Assembly: GCA_030062745.1 (NCBI GenBank)
Contig: CP099839.1
Coordinates: forward strand, 37,171,293-37,235,292
Source: Capitulum mitella
Lineage: Eukaryota; Arthropoda; Thecostraca; Pollicipedomorpha; Pollicipedidae
Reading direction: 5' to 3'
DNA length: 64,000 nt
Made by a program: the position numbers and the translations under genes. The notes under the pieces were generated by a model that had not been told where the DNA came from, ran no database searches, and worked only from the letters and a program-made list of their open reading frames with translations. Positions 1 to 11,185 of the stretch are shown one piece after another (within the stretch, counting starts at the first letter, position 1; the number at the start of each line of letters is the position of its first letter).

Positions 1-1657
1 TTCCCAAATGCTATAAAGGATTTTCATTCTAATAGCACATTTTTCATACACATTAAACCCATGCATATGCCACTTTTAATCACTATTGCTGATTTTAACA
101 TTCATGAATATCCCTCACTTGAAACCTGGCAATATTTTTCGCCAAGTAACAAAATGAAAATTTGTTATGTTGTTTATGGTGTCAAAATCAGCAGTGTCTG
201 CTGATATTAACACCATAAACAAAACATGCAGAACAATTAAACAAAACAGTGGACAACTGGACTTTATGCTTTCACTAAAAACACACACATACCTGGCAAT
301 GAAACTGATCAGTCAGTGCACCCTGATGGACACTTGATTCATGATTCCACCATACCCTGGAACCATCGAGGGGCAATCTTGACAGGTCACATTGTGACTA
401 CTTCTATGTCATTTCCACGCACTTTCAGCTGTACAAAGACCGCATCACCGATGAGGTTTGCGCTGTGACGAGGACTTCTTTGGCGTAAATGTAACTCAGG
501 ATCTTTGCCTTGATCCCCACGCAACAACGCGACGGACGACGTCCGCAAGCGGTGTAAAAATCGACGGAAATATACCTAAGAAACGGGGTTACAATTACGG
601 CGCAGCGTCGCGTATCCTTTGTCTTTCAATAGACACTGGAACTTTAGGACTTGGACTGTTTCGCATATCATATGATGCTTCCATGAACACACTGCTACGA
701 GTTCTGATCTTTTGCGTTTCAAGCCAGTAGTTTTTTAAGGCTTAGAAACTTATTTACTTAAATCTAACGGAAGAAATTGCTTTTAGAAACTTATGGAAAA
801 ATGCAATATACTAGAATCACCTGCTGTGGTAGTTTGTTCCGGAGAGCCACTACGACTGTCGTGAAATGCACGGATGTGCTTTGGGGTATTTCGTATCTGC
901 TTGAATTTCCCTTGCTTATCGAAGAACACTGTGAGGCCTTTTTTAACGGAACTGAAATGAAATACGGAATATTCTTTCAAGGGACATGCATTCTTTGGTA
1001 TTACTGCTTTCAGAATATTTCCATGACGTCATAAGATAAGTTAAAGTTGGGTCACAGGAAATTTTAGCTAAGGATTTTTCCCCTCGACTTAACCTTCCTT
1101 GTTCTGACCGCGTGGTGAACTGTTTTGCGTTGTCTACATCGTGGTCCGGGCCACCAAAAATATCAGTTGTTTAGTGAGGGTAAGCAGACATAGTGTCGTC
1201 CAGGTCTTTGCTTTCCACGAAATTGCTCGTGATTGTAAGTCGTCGTCGCATCATTGATTGCAGGATTTCAGGTTCATAGATGCGTGGAGAAAGGGCATGG
1301 TGTCTGAATAGCTTATTTTTGAGCACCCAGTGAGCTGTGGGTACTTTATTGCTGAAATCAGGCTTCTTGTGCTGTCCTTCATTTGTTTAGACCAAATTTT
1401 CCATTTTTCTGCTATTGAGTGGCAGAGTGTATGGTAACAAGGGTTTTGGTTGAGCAGGCCTCCCACCACTCATGTCCAGAAATCCATGTAGTCACCTGGC
1501 TATATTGATATCAAAAGATGTCCAACCAAAAAAAAAACCCAGTCAAAAGTATTTTGTCCCATACCAGTGCCACAGCTTTCCCAAAATATTATCTAGGAGT
1601 GATCCAGTTACCCACCACCTTCACAACTGGCACAGTTGCAAAGCCTAGAGTGGGTCC
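1..1657. other. Non-coding left flank, no gene recognised
   Basis: No exon, RNA gene or transposon protein was recognised here. The longest open frames (458-730 and 777-1034, plus strand) encode 90 and 85 residues without any motif I know, and nothing beside them looks like a splice pattern. The stretch may contain 5' non-coding exons of the PRELID1-like gene that starts at 4785, but none can be placed from the sequence alone. Confidence 0.5.
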
Positions 1658-2036
1658 ATGAGGGGTAATCCTTTAGAAGCGCGCGCCATAAACCAAGAAC
1701 ACTGGATGACACATGTACGGCGCGCGTGGCAAAAGGAGACGTCAGCTGTTGCAAGAAACAACAACATTATGCACTGGAGCTCCAGGTCGTGGATCACCTA
1801 CTATTAGCTAACCTAACCTAACCTAACCTAACCTAACCTTACCTAACCCAACCTAACCTAACCTAACCTACTGTGTAAAACAAGAGCGAATAGTAGGTGA
1901 TCTACGACCTGGAGCTCCAGTGCATAATGTTGTTGTTTCTTGCAACAGCTGACGTCTCCTTTTGCCACGCGCGCCGTATATGTGTCATCCAGTGTGCTTG
2001 GTTTATGGCGTGCGCTTCTAAAGGATTGCCCCATGA
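1658..2036. mobile_element. Fold-back (MITE-like) element with a CCTAA telomere-like loop
   Basis: Two arms of about 144 bp (1662-1805 and 1889-2032) are reverse complements of each other, with about five mismatches. The outer ends read GGGG(T/C)AATCCTTTAGAAG in both arms. The arms are bracketed by the 4-bp direct repeat ATGA (1658-1661 and 2033-2036), a possible target-site duplication. The 83-bp centre is mostly CCTAA repeats. There is no room for a transposase, so this would be a non-autonomous element. Its family is not recognised. The arms contain CpGs although the surrounding 3 kb is almost free of them, which suggests a younger insertion. Confidence 0.75.
1808..1870. repeat. Interstitial CCTAA (TTAGG) telomere-type repeat tract
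   Basis: About 12 to 13 copies of the pentamer CCTAA occupy the loop of the fold-back element, with two variant units near the middle (CCTTA and CCCAA). TTAGG is the common arthropod telomere repeat. The tract is too short and internal to be a chromosome end here. Confidence 0.85.
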
Positions 2037-4784
2037 GGTGGATCATTGTCAACTGGTAAGGGTTGGCAGTTCACAGGTGTTGTGAATTAACATCACTGAA
2101 AGACTTCCACAAAAATGCAGTTGTCTTGAAATTCAAAATAAGAAACAGCAGCACTGGAATGGGACAGGGAGGCAAACTGGGACCAAACAAGGAAAGGTAT
2201 GAGAGCACTGGCACAGTCAAAGTACAGGGACCCAGGCCGCCCTTATGCCTTCATGTAGTGTAACCCATTGCACATGGTCTTCCCAGCCAGTAGTTTTTGT
2301 ATGATTTGGTTCTTGCTGAACTCTGCCTCCCCCCAGGAAAATGTTGGCTGTGCTCTTGTATGAGTGCTTGGGAAGGAAGAGGGACAGAGCAAAAGACTGG
2401 GATAGTATGGGGATATGGAGGGTAACCTGGGTAAGATGAGGTGAGAGATGACCATAATGGGACAGACATGGAAGGGTATTTTGATGGACTAACTAAATAC
2501 TGGTCCCAGTACAGTGATGCAATCAGTGGCCTAAAAGTAAAAAATGTATGTCACAAGATCAAAAGGTTTGGCACTGTTGATTGCTTTTCATATCTGTTGA
2601 ATCAGGTGATTGGTTCTTGAGATCAATGGGAGGTGTAAATGCCCTCCCCCTCAGTCAGTGGCTGGTGGTAAAATGCCAGTCATTGCTGATTTAATTGGCC
2701 CTTCCAATACCTCATTGTTGTGCTTCGACTGCTGCAGGCTCTTTTTGTTCCAATCCCATTCTTATTCATCTCTATCTTGTTTCCCCCATCCCATTTCATT
2801 TCAGGCTCCTCCTTGTCCCAGTCCCATCACAGTTGAATCCCTCTTGTTCCTCTCCCTTTCCCATCTGTCTATCCCTATCCTGTCCCCATCTCCACACTTG
2901 TCCCTGTTCCATCTCCAGTGCCCTTTCCTGTCCCCATCCCTCTACTTATCCCTTCCCTGTCCCAGTTTTTGACCATGCTATCCCGGTATCCTTCCATGCC
3001 TTTCCATGCCTGCCCCATACAGTCACTGTCTATCTCCCTATCCCATCCATATCCCAACCATATCCCAGTACTATCCCAACTTGTTTCTCTATCTTTCTTC
3101 CCTCCCAGGCACTCATGACTGTCTTTGTTTGGTCTGATGTCTCTGTTCCATCCAGTTACACTGGATACTTCTGGTAATATCTAGTCATTAAGGATTTGAC
3201 AGTGGCTAGGATTTCAGGTGATGCCACTGTTGATTTCAGTTAGCATTTCAGGGTCTGATGCAGCATATGTGTGTGTTGAATTTTGTTATTTGGTGTGTCA
3301 TCTTCTTAATCTTGTTTCTTTCACACATGTTTCAAACTATTACAGCCAGGTTGAAGCTGGCAGTCTTGAACATTTATTGTTATTGGTATGTTTGCATTGT
3401 AATTGAGCAGTTGAACATGAAACACCAGCTAGGTACTTCTGTGAAAAGAGCTGAAGTCATGGTTAATCAGCTGACTGGACAGAGATGTAGGTTTTACCCA
3501 TAGATAATCAGAAGCCAGAATGCTGTTAGTTTGTCATAGCAGCTATTTGCTTCTATTCAGGCCATTGTGTAAGTACTGACATCTAGAATATCCCAGTACC
3601 ATCCCAGACAACATTTGATACAAGATTCCCCAAAATGGGTTGTTGCTCAAGACAGAAATTAGAGGTATTGAAACCACTGGATTTACACACATGCATAGCT
3701 ATTGGCTGACCCATGTGCTCTGTTCTCAAGTAACCAAACAGTCTGGTCGCCTCCTACCAGTATGGTTGCTAGTGTGATGTGTGGTATGACATGATGAGAT
3801 ACCTGGTAGCCTCCATCAGAGCATCCCCAGTAGCATAGATTTTTGAAACTTGAGTTCTTTGGGAATTGCTGTTTGTTTTTGTCCAGTTGTGACCAAAGCT
3901 TATCCAGAAATCCAGGCTTACACTGAAACTACCAGCTGCAAAATTCCATCAACTTTGAGACAGTTGTGGAAAATGCCAACAAAAATAAGGGCACAGAGGG
4001 TTGACACCAAAAGTAGTTGCCAACTGACCAGCAAGCCAGATATCAAGGGCCAGGGTAACTTTAGCTTGTCTTATTAGGACTGATGGACAGGCCCATACTA
4101 AGTCATGGTTCATCATGGCTGCAGAGTGAAATCATAATGGCTGGAGAAGAAACCTCCATTATCATCAGTGAAGAACTACTCAAAGAAAAAAGTTGTACAA
4201 GGGGGCATGATATGTGCAAAAGAGTAGAATGAAACAATTGACAGTAATGTTTTCAAACCAAACCAAATGTAACAGATTCCTGCCACACATATTGCAATGC
4301 TATGCCTACAGGAACATTTTTGTTCCTTTATCAATGGAATTACACCTTGAGCAATGCAGCTGTGCATACATCATTTACACTGCAGTAATTTGGCTTCATC
4401 TTTTCCAGTTCTTGTTGCACTGAGTGCAGCACAACCAAGCCCTCTTTAATAGAATTGTGGATATGGCAACACCCTTTCTGTCCAGGGTTGTTCTGTCTGT
4501 TTGAGAACTATTGGGAATAAAATCTTGAACCCTAGTACCAAGGTCTAATGGTTTTCCATATAAAGGGCAATTTTCCCCCAGAGCCAAGCCATATGGTGGT
4601 GGGAGGTTGTGGAAGTCCACAGCCTAGCTGTGTTGTATCAAACTGACCATTTCTTAGCATTAGGCTGAAGACTTAACTATTGTGGGACTCAACATAGTGT
4701 TTGTCACACAAATGATCCTAATGCATGATTTCATATCCACCAATCATGGCAGCAGCTGTTTGATGGCATCTCTTTCTTGTACAG
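2037..4784. other. CpG-depleted non-coding region upstream of PRELID1
   Basis: Reading by eye, CG dinucleotides are nearly absent from about 2040 to 4900 (one or none per several hundred bases), while TG and CA are frequent. This is the pattern left by long-term methylation and deamination. No coding exon was recognised. The sequence just before 4785 is a pyrimidine run ending in TTGTACAG, a splice acceptor, so at least one 5' untranslated exon of the PRELID1-like gene probably lies upstream. Confidence 0.55.
2740..3115. repeat. Degenerate TCCC/CCCAT pyrimidine-rich simple repeat
   Basis: The plus strand is dominated by C and T for about 370 bp, with many irregular copies of TCCCATC, TGTCCCC and CTATCCC. 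It keeps two plus-strand frames open (2610-2972 and 2695-3177), but the Ser/Pro/His/Leu-rich products are a by-product of composition and not a protein. Confidence 0.6.
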
Positions 4785-4876
4785 ATGGTGCGCTACTGTG
4801 AGCAGTTCACAACATTTCATCATCCTTGGGACCATGTCGTTCAAGCATTCTGGAAGAGATATCCCAATCCCTATAG
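4785..4876 (+). CDS. PRELID1: PRELID1-like, coding exon 1
   Basis: Encodes MVRYCEQF up to YPNPY, the N-terminal part of the PRELI domain. The acceptor TTGTACAG lies immediately before the ATG, so the 5' untranslated region is on another exon. The donor is AG|GTAAGT at 4876/4877. The exon ends with two bases of a serine codon that is completed by the first base of exon 2. Confidence 0.92.
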
Positions 4877-7800
4877 GTAAGTTTTTGTTCAGATGATTTA
4901 ATTCAGAATGCTCATATACGTTGAATAATACCTGTAATATTTGACTGCGATATTTGTCAATCTTTAGCCTGAAATCCTAACAAGGTAATCGGATAATACG
5001 AGGCTCTCGACATGGTAAAAAGTGGCTCATTGAAACTGTGAGAAAAGCTACCATGAGAAAAAGACTATAGTCTATAAATAAGGCCATGCCTGAATAAAGC
5101 CAGGCCATGTTGACCATGTTTTGGTCCCGGCTGACCTGATGCGACCGTCCGCGGTCCGCAGCTCGCACGTGCTCACCGAGGACACGGTGCAGCGCCAGCT
5201 GGTGGACGGCTGCCTGCGTTCCAAGCGCATTGTCACGAAGACGAATCGGATGCCGAAGTGGGGCGAGCGTTTCCTGAGTGCACGCACCGTGGCTGTGCTG
5301 GAGGAGTCGACCTGCGAGCCGGAACGGCCGCGCGCTGGTCACCGTCACCCGCAACCTGGGCCACACGCACCTGATGGAGGTGACGGAGCGGGTCGAGTAC
5401 ACGCCGCACCCGGACGACCCCGCCCGCCAAACGCTGGTGCGTCGCTGCGCCTGGGTCAGCTCGCGCGTGTTCGGCTTCGGCTACGCGATCCAGGTGAGCG
5501 TTCGGCGGCAACGCCCGGGCCGGACGGATGTGGTGATTGGGCGTCCAGCTGTGCAACCTCGCCAGAATACTTTCCGCGTTCGGTTGCGGGTGTCGGTTGA
5601 TTTGCGTGCGTGTACTGGTAGACCAGAAACATTTTCTCAGGACGGGTCAGTTTACTTGAGGAGGACTATGTCACCTGGCGCGAACGCAAAAACAACAGAA
5701 AAATATCGTTAGTCGAGCAAGTAAAACACGTCCTTATCGTTTCTGCGTATTGCTCACTAAGAAACCGCGGTCGGAATGTACGGTAGAATCGCTGGTGGGA
5801 CAAGCGGTTAGTTTTGGTAAGCAGCGGGCGTTTCCAGGACAAGGCCGCGCGGTAGACGAGATCGCCCTGCGGGAGAAGGAAAGCGGAAAGTCGGTAGCTG
5901 CGGCGTGCCTAAACAGCAACGTGCCGTGAAAGCGGGGAACCGAACCGTGACCGGGACCCAAGGGTCGGTCAAAGGCTGCCGCGGTAGGTCTCCAGGTCAC
6001 GCACACCCCGCCAGACAGCGCGGCCACAGCCTGATAACTGTGGTGATCCGAGACGATGTTTGACCCAAGTTCACCACTTCTCACCATAGGGTGAATGCTT
6101 GCAAGAAGGCCAGTTTGCCCATTTGACCCGAAACAAAAACGGCCACCCGGACCACGGGGTGGGCGAGTCGTGACATGCTTAAGTTGTAAATGAGTCATGA
6201 TGTATAAAAGATGCCTCATTGATGTCAAGTTTGGTGACTGGGTATAACCAGGCCAGATTTTAGTCGACTTGTATCAGGCGGGATCTTTGTCTGTACAGAC
6301 TATCTAGGAATGATAGCCTGTTCAAAGGGAGTGATTCACCTTCGTCTTTCCATAAATTGATAACTCATAAATAGGCTTGCTTGGTCTAAAAGCAGTGTCG
6401 CTGATGACAGTGTCAGTACGCATTGTCCTGAAAGTTGTGTTGAAGCTTCAGAAAGTGCAGTAAATAAAAAAGACAATAGTCTGTAGTCTTGCGCCGATAT
6501 GACGCAATACTGGGCTGACCAGGCCAGTGAACACAAGCGTTCCTTGGCCGGCACCCGCTTGTGACACCTCGCAACAGCTGCAAATAGGGCACGGGAGAAC
6601 CGTATGGAATCAGTTGGAAACTCTGTAAATTTAGAGTTCTGAGACAATATGTGTTGCATGTATGCATATTGACCTCCAAGATGGTAGGCTACGACTTAGC
6701 TATCTCACTTCCAAACACACATTGAGGTGAAACATTCTGTGAACATTGTGTGGGACCAGAATCGATACCAAGCAGGGTTTGCTTTACGGGGTCTGAGCTC
6801 CACACCTTGTCATGCGCTTGCAGGCAGCCGCTGAATTCATGGTGAAACTTAAACGTACTGCCAAAGGCGCGGCACTATCTTGTATCAAGTGGTATGGTCA
6901 ACATGACTGTTGGCCGATTGCCAGCTGACTCTTCGTTCAATTATAAAGATCCGGGACAATTCGAACTCGTTTTATCCGGACTTTGTTGTCCATCCTGATT
7001 TCAACATCGCGGACTTCAGACGTTGTGGTCATGTTTATATCATAGAAGAATGGACGCATTCTGGAATTGGCTGCGCTGTGGTCAGATTTATATAAAGCAA
7101 AATGGTCACATTGTGGAATTGGTTTCGATGCCGCCTGGCCTCTGCGCCCATAACGGAGCGACATTACAAAGGTCTGGGGAAAGCGGTATCATTGCAGTTG
7201 TATATGCGAGAAATGAGCTTCCGGTAAACATTGTGTGTATTCGTTAAGAATGTTTCGGCGGTAATGCTATTGCAGTCATACTTTTAATCGTGTGCTCCGG
7301 TTTATTTGGTGTTGACGGTGCGATGTCTTAGCTCCAGCGATATACCCGTGTCTTGTTGTGGCGATTTTGAGGTGGTTTGAAGAATATTTCAGCACTGCTG
7401 TCGCCGGTGTTTATGTGAGGTCTGTTCTGCACATTCTTGAGGAAGCTTTATGTATTGCGTCGCGGAATCAGTTTTCTGTTGTTTTGGTTCGTTCACGTAT
7501 AATGTTATTGCTGGTGCTAAATTGCAATGTTCCTTCATGTCCGTATAAGTAACGGACATCACATTCAGAAGCGCCTTAACGTTTGTGTATGTTGCAGGCA
7601 TTTGGTATTGATAGGTTTAAGAAGAACCTGAACAGCACAGTACTTGGCTTCAACCATGTACTGAATGAGATGTTCCCGGGACAGAAGTTGGACCAACCTT
7701 TGACCGCCATGGACTCGCGGAAAGAACGGTACGCTCCCACCACAAATGGAGATTTCTTTTGGTCACTTCTTGGTTCGTCAGATAAGGCGAGTTGTCGGTA

Positions 7801-8247
7801 TTTCTGATCATTATTTTTGAAAAGATTTCCTGACATTTGTAGGCTAGTGGCGTGGAAAGGGTTGGGAAATACGCGGCCATCTTCGTTGGGGGTCACAATT
7901 CTTTTTGCCAAAAGATCTCCATTGAGACAGTCATACAGTTTGTAGCAGAGGTTGTTTTATGTTGAGGTGTCGTGCGCCAGACAAGCGACAAGCAATGGCA
8001 TCCGCCAGTGGACATCAGAGAGGGTCAAGAGGCCAACTGCACTGTCCATGCCCATTGCTGTATACGATGGTATCCGTTGGTAGGCTGCGGGTGACGACCG
8101 AGACAATGACTGGACTGTCGGTATGCTGTCTTGCTGACGATGGTATCCGTTGGCAGGCTGCGGGAGACGGCCAAGAAGGCGACCGAGCTGGCCCGCTCCA
8201 AAGCCGGCTCGCTGGTGGCCGCGTGCGCCGAGAAGCAGTCCCGGTAA
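4785..8247 (+). CDS. PRELID1: PRELI/MSF1 domain protein, PRELID1-like (4 exons, +1 frameshift in exon 2)
   Basis: Joined exons 4785-4876, 5162-5493, 7598-7728 and 8157-8247 encode about 214 residues, close to vertebrate PRELID1 (about 219). The family carries phosphatidic acid between mitochondrial membranes together with TRIAP1, feeding cardiolipin synthesis in the intermembrane space. Visible family signatures are AFWKRYPNPYSSHVLTED near residues 21-38, TKTNRMPKWGERF in the middle, WVSSRVFGFG and FGIDRFKKN later, and a Lys/Ala/Glu-rich LEA-like helical tail with RLRETAKKATELARSKAG. The start ATG follows a splice acceptor directly. Exon 2 has one extra base near 5316-5325: the frame must shift between EESTCEP and NGRALVTVTRN to keep the family match. 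This is either an assembly or read error or a real lesion. The gene runs toward BAZ2, tail to tail. Confidence 0.9.
5162..5493 (+). CDS. PRELID1: PRELID1-like, coding exon 2 (contains +1 frameshift)
   Basis: Begins after CCGCAG and ends before GTGAGC. The first part (SSHVLTEDTVQRQL through TCEP) and the last part (NGRALVTVTRN through FGYAIQ) are both clearly PRELI domain but lie in different frames. The break is within CCGGAACGG at 5319-5327, where one base too many is present. Codons here are very GC-rich and CpG-rich, unlike exons 1 and 3. Confidence 0.88.
5494..7597 (+). other. PRELID1 intron 2, nothing else recognised
   Basis: This 2.1-kb intron separates exons 2 and 3 of the PRELID1-like gene. 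No other exon, RNA gene or transposon was recognised on either strand. Small open frames such as 5734-6228 (minus, 164 codons) have no known motif. Confidence 0.6.
7598..7728 (+). CDS. PRELID1: PRELID1-like, coding exon 3
   Basis: Starts after TATGTTGCAG and encodes AFGIDRFKKNLNST through MDSRKE, the last helix of the PRELI domain and the start of the tail. The donor is CG|GTACGC at 7728/7729, weaker than usual, but the phase (two bases left over) exactly fits exon 4. Confidence 0.88.
8157..8247 (+). CDS. PRELID1: PRELID1-like, coding exon 4 with stop
   Basis: Starts after TTGGCAG and reads RLRETAKKATELARSKAG through AEKQSR, with TAA at 8245-8247. The Lys/Ala/Glu-rich amphipathic tail matches the LEA-like C-terminus of PRELID1 proteins. 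A near copy of the acceptor region lies 73 bp upstream (AG at 8082-8083). Confidence 0.87.
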
Positions 8248-9788
8248 CTGGGCCGTCCAGCAGCGGCCCGGCCGGACTGACGGACCAGGCGGGCAGGGCG
8301 CCGCCGGGACCACCCGGCCTCAGCCGGCCCGACCGGCGGCACCGCGCGCCCCTCCGCCTCCGTCGCCAGCCGACGGCGCCAGCCGAGCGCGCAGCCGTAA
8401 AGGATCAAGACAATGCGTGATAGCCGCTGGAAATGCAATCCATCTCTGTAGGAGCTGAGCTCCATCACTATCATTAGAGCCTCGCCAGCTTGAATCCTGG
8501 CTTTGATCGCCGTCCCGGGAGATATTGCCGCCGTGGTAGGTAGTTCATTTGGCGGTGCTCCGTTACAACCGGGCCCACGCATGATTGTGACGCTTGTCGT
8601 GTGCCGGCGAGGCGTGCTCTGGTGTTGGGAATCTGTAGCTAATCATGCATTGCGCCCAGCTTTGCGTAAAGCACCGTCTCACCCTGAATATTGCTCGCGC
8701 GCTTGTGCCACCAAAAAATGGAGTCGCATGATATGGCATGCGTCTGTCTGGGCTGTGTCTGTGCCGCGGTCCGGGATGGTAAGAGACAGTGAATCGGGCG
8801 GAAATGACCTCTGACATCACCGGCCCGCAAACGCCAAACATACGCTACTGTTACGGAGTTCGTGAGGTGTGTCCTAGCTTTTGTACGGACTTCATTAGGT
8901 AGATTTTGTACAGGATCGCGTGTGAAACCCCTTATGATTGTCTGTGTCCTGCAAATATGTCGTGAAGTTTGTGATAGTGTCGAGCAGTTTTGAAGGCGAA
9001 CCAGAGCTTTTCTTTCATGTGAAAACGCAAACCCGGGTCCTAAGAATTGATGTATTGTTTGCGCTATGACACTGCCAATATCTGTTGATATTCCCAGTGC
9101 ATGATCGAATTCTTCGACATGTCGGGCGCTTACATGCAAATCGCGACTGCAGATATTGTCATTGTTTTTGGTCCCGATTTTGTAGTGTACTACGTTCTAG
9201 ATTTTTGTATTGACGCAATGAGAATGTGAGCGTTCCTGTAGATCGTGAGGAGTTTGCCTACCTCAGGGGCATTAACCGTCACTCTCCGTCATGTAACTTC
9301 TGGCATTTGGGATTGGAAAGGTACGGTAGGCGGATGGCCCTCTGCGGCATGCATGGGAGAAATATACTGTAAAACATACATTCCCCTCTCTTGATATGAT
9401 TGTGATTGAGACAGGAGAGGCATCCCTGACATTTAAAACGCCTTCACCGAATGCGGGTTCGGCCTTTGCATATTTTCACTGGAGAACGACAGCTCCCATT
9501 GCGATGCACGATATGCGGAGCGCACGGCGCGGCTCGGAGTTCGTGCTTGACGCTCTTCCTCGAGGCAGTCGGGGTGACGCAATAGCCAAATATAGCGAAC
9601 TTGCGTCAGCGGGAGCACGTGCACCTGGTAAGCGGCGGCGCAGCGACTTCGGCCTGGAAACTCGCAGCGGATCTGCTCTGACCGATCAGATCTGGTAGGG
9701 CCGATCTGAGCAGGGGCAGGGACCATTGGTCGGGGAATACTTTCCTCAGGGACACCGTGCCGGGCTGGGACCAGGCGGCTCCATATCG
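8248..9788. other. 3' flank of PRELID1, no further gene seen
   Basis: Probably 3' untranslated sequence of the PRELID1-like gene followed by intergenic DNA. No convincing polyadenylation signal was found close to the stop codon. Overlapping small open frames at 8025-8582 and 8639-9139 (minus) look like chance frames in CpG-rich DNA. Confidence 0.5.
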
Positions 9789-10065
9789 GTAAAAAACTAC
9801 CATTAAACAATCTCTGACAACTAATCACTGACTGATTAACTGTTTACAACCCGAAGAGGGTCTGAGGGGAGGCAGTTAGTTAAGCACGAAACAGTTTTTA
9901 GGAGGTATATTGAGTTCCAATATTGGCCCTACCAACACCCATTGCCGGGATTTTTTTTCTGGGCACGAAGTCTTTTTAGTGCAATGTGGCAGCAGCGAAA
10001 CAAACATTCCACCCTCGCGACGAACAAGGCATCATGGCATGCAAAACAGTCTGAAACAGTACAGT
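9789..10065. repeat. Dispersed repeat, copy A (direct pair with 11500-11795)
   Basis: This roughly 275-bp segment is similar along its length to 11500-11795, in the same orientation. Shared blocks in order are AAAAAACTA, CTGACTGATTA, ACAACCCG, TATATTGAGTT, CCTCGCGACRAAC and GAAACAGTCTGAA, separated by small indels. It has no recognisable protein. It could be an old non-autonomous transposon or a segmental duplicate. It lies between the two gene 3' ends. Confidence 0.7.
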
Positions 10066-11034
10066 TCCCCGCATCGGTCACGCGGGAAGCTCTGGCTAGT
10101 CAGCCGCAGTGTGGTGACTGATACCCGTCCACGGTACTTGGCAACCGCTGTCGACACCGCACCAGCCTGCTCCCCCTAGCACCTGACCATGGCGTGCACG
10201 GCTGGCTGATTTACGGAGTTAACGCCAAGCTTCCTTCGTCGATATTTTGCTCTCGTCGACATTCCACATTACCGTCATTTCATCATGACAGGGTAAAGGC
10301 GTGAAGTTTCCGTTCTGGAGCCTTGGAGGATATACCAAGGCATCGACAAGATCCACACCACCTCAGACGTCTGGTTACCGAGCCCCGCCTCTGCTGGAGA
10401 CGCAGCCGAGGTGACAAACGACGGCAACAAACTGGGAAATATATTCGGGATAATCGAGTGCCACCGGACATGATACACAATGGACATGTCATATACAACA
10501 CAGTATAGAGACAGGTAGGCCGAGCACTGGCGGTGCGTCGGCGGCCCGGTGCCCGCCGGCCGGGGCCAGCCGCGGACAGCCAGGCACATCTGGTTATACA
10601 AACCGCCTATGTACACACACACGCACGCACAAGCACGAGAATCATCTGAAGGAGAGCTGTGAAATGTTACGACAAAATAAATAACCGATGGATGGTGAAC
10701 TCGAACAGCTGCATTAGTGTATGACTGGGGCCGGACCGCCGGCGCGGCGGCGGCGCGCGGCGCACCCCTTTCCGAGTATCCACTTCATGAATCTGAGTAA
10801 AGCGACGAGTAAAAACGGCTACTACAAAATACCTGATCTCTCTCATCTCACCAGTTGGGAATCGTTATGCCTAGTCCAGCATGAATTTGTACACGAATAT
10901 GATCCAACTGCGGAAAGACCTAGACGGGCTCTATCGTTAACGTCCTCGGTTCGCCCTCGGGCGGCGCCGGCCGGGCCGCTCCGAGCGGTCGCCGCACAAC
11001 CGTCACTTTGTAACACAGGCCCGACGAGCGCCGA
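10066..11034. other. Region between the convergent genes, presumed 3' end of BAZ2
   Basis: It should contain the 3' untranslated region of the minus-strand BAZ2 gene, which stops at 11035. I found no clear minus-strand AATAAA close by, so the transcript end is not placed. A short GC-rich run (10718-10760) and small CA stretches near 10610 are the only notable features. Confidence 0.4.
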
Positions 11035-11185
11035 CTACTGGGGGTTCAGCTCCTGCCAGCGCGCCTCGAACAGGTTGCGCATGCCGTGGCCGGCCTTGCC
11101 CACTGGCGAGTCGTCCTCGTTGAAGGTCTCGCAGTTATCGAAGATCACGCGCATGTCGGCAATGAACTCGTCCTTGCCCTTGTAC
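11035..11185 (-). CDS. BAZ2B: BAZ2 exon 30, bromodomain second half and stop
   Basis: YKGKDEFIADMRVIFDNCET, FNEDDSPVGKAGHGM and RNLFEARWQELNPQ, then TAG at 11037-11035. The conserved acetyl-lysine-binding asparagine is in the CETFN segment. The protein ends directly after the bromodomain, as in BAZ2 proteins. The acceptor is CGTTCCGCAG. Confidence 0.95.

Noticed and set aside
1658..2036. CRISPR array or true telomere
   Set aside because: The repeats are 5 bp without spacers and the tract is internal within an inverted repeat, so it is neither.
2610..3177. Ser/Pro-rich plus-strand proteins of 120 and 160 codons
   Set aside because: They are produced by a pyrimidine-rich simple repeat and have no motif or splice support.
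10676..10681. AATAAA as the polyadenylation signal of PRELID1
   Set aside because: It is on the right strand but 2.4 kb past the stop codon, without other supporting signals, so it is as likely chance.
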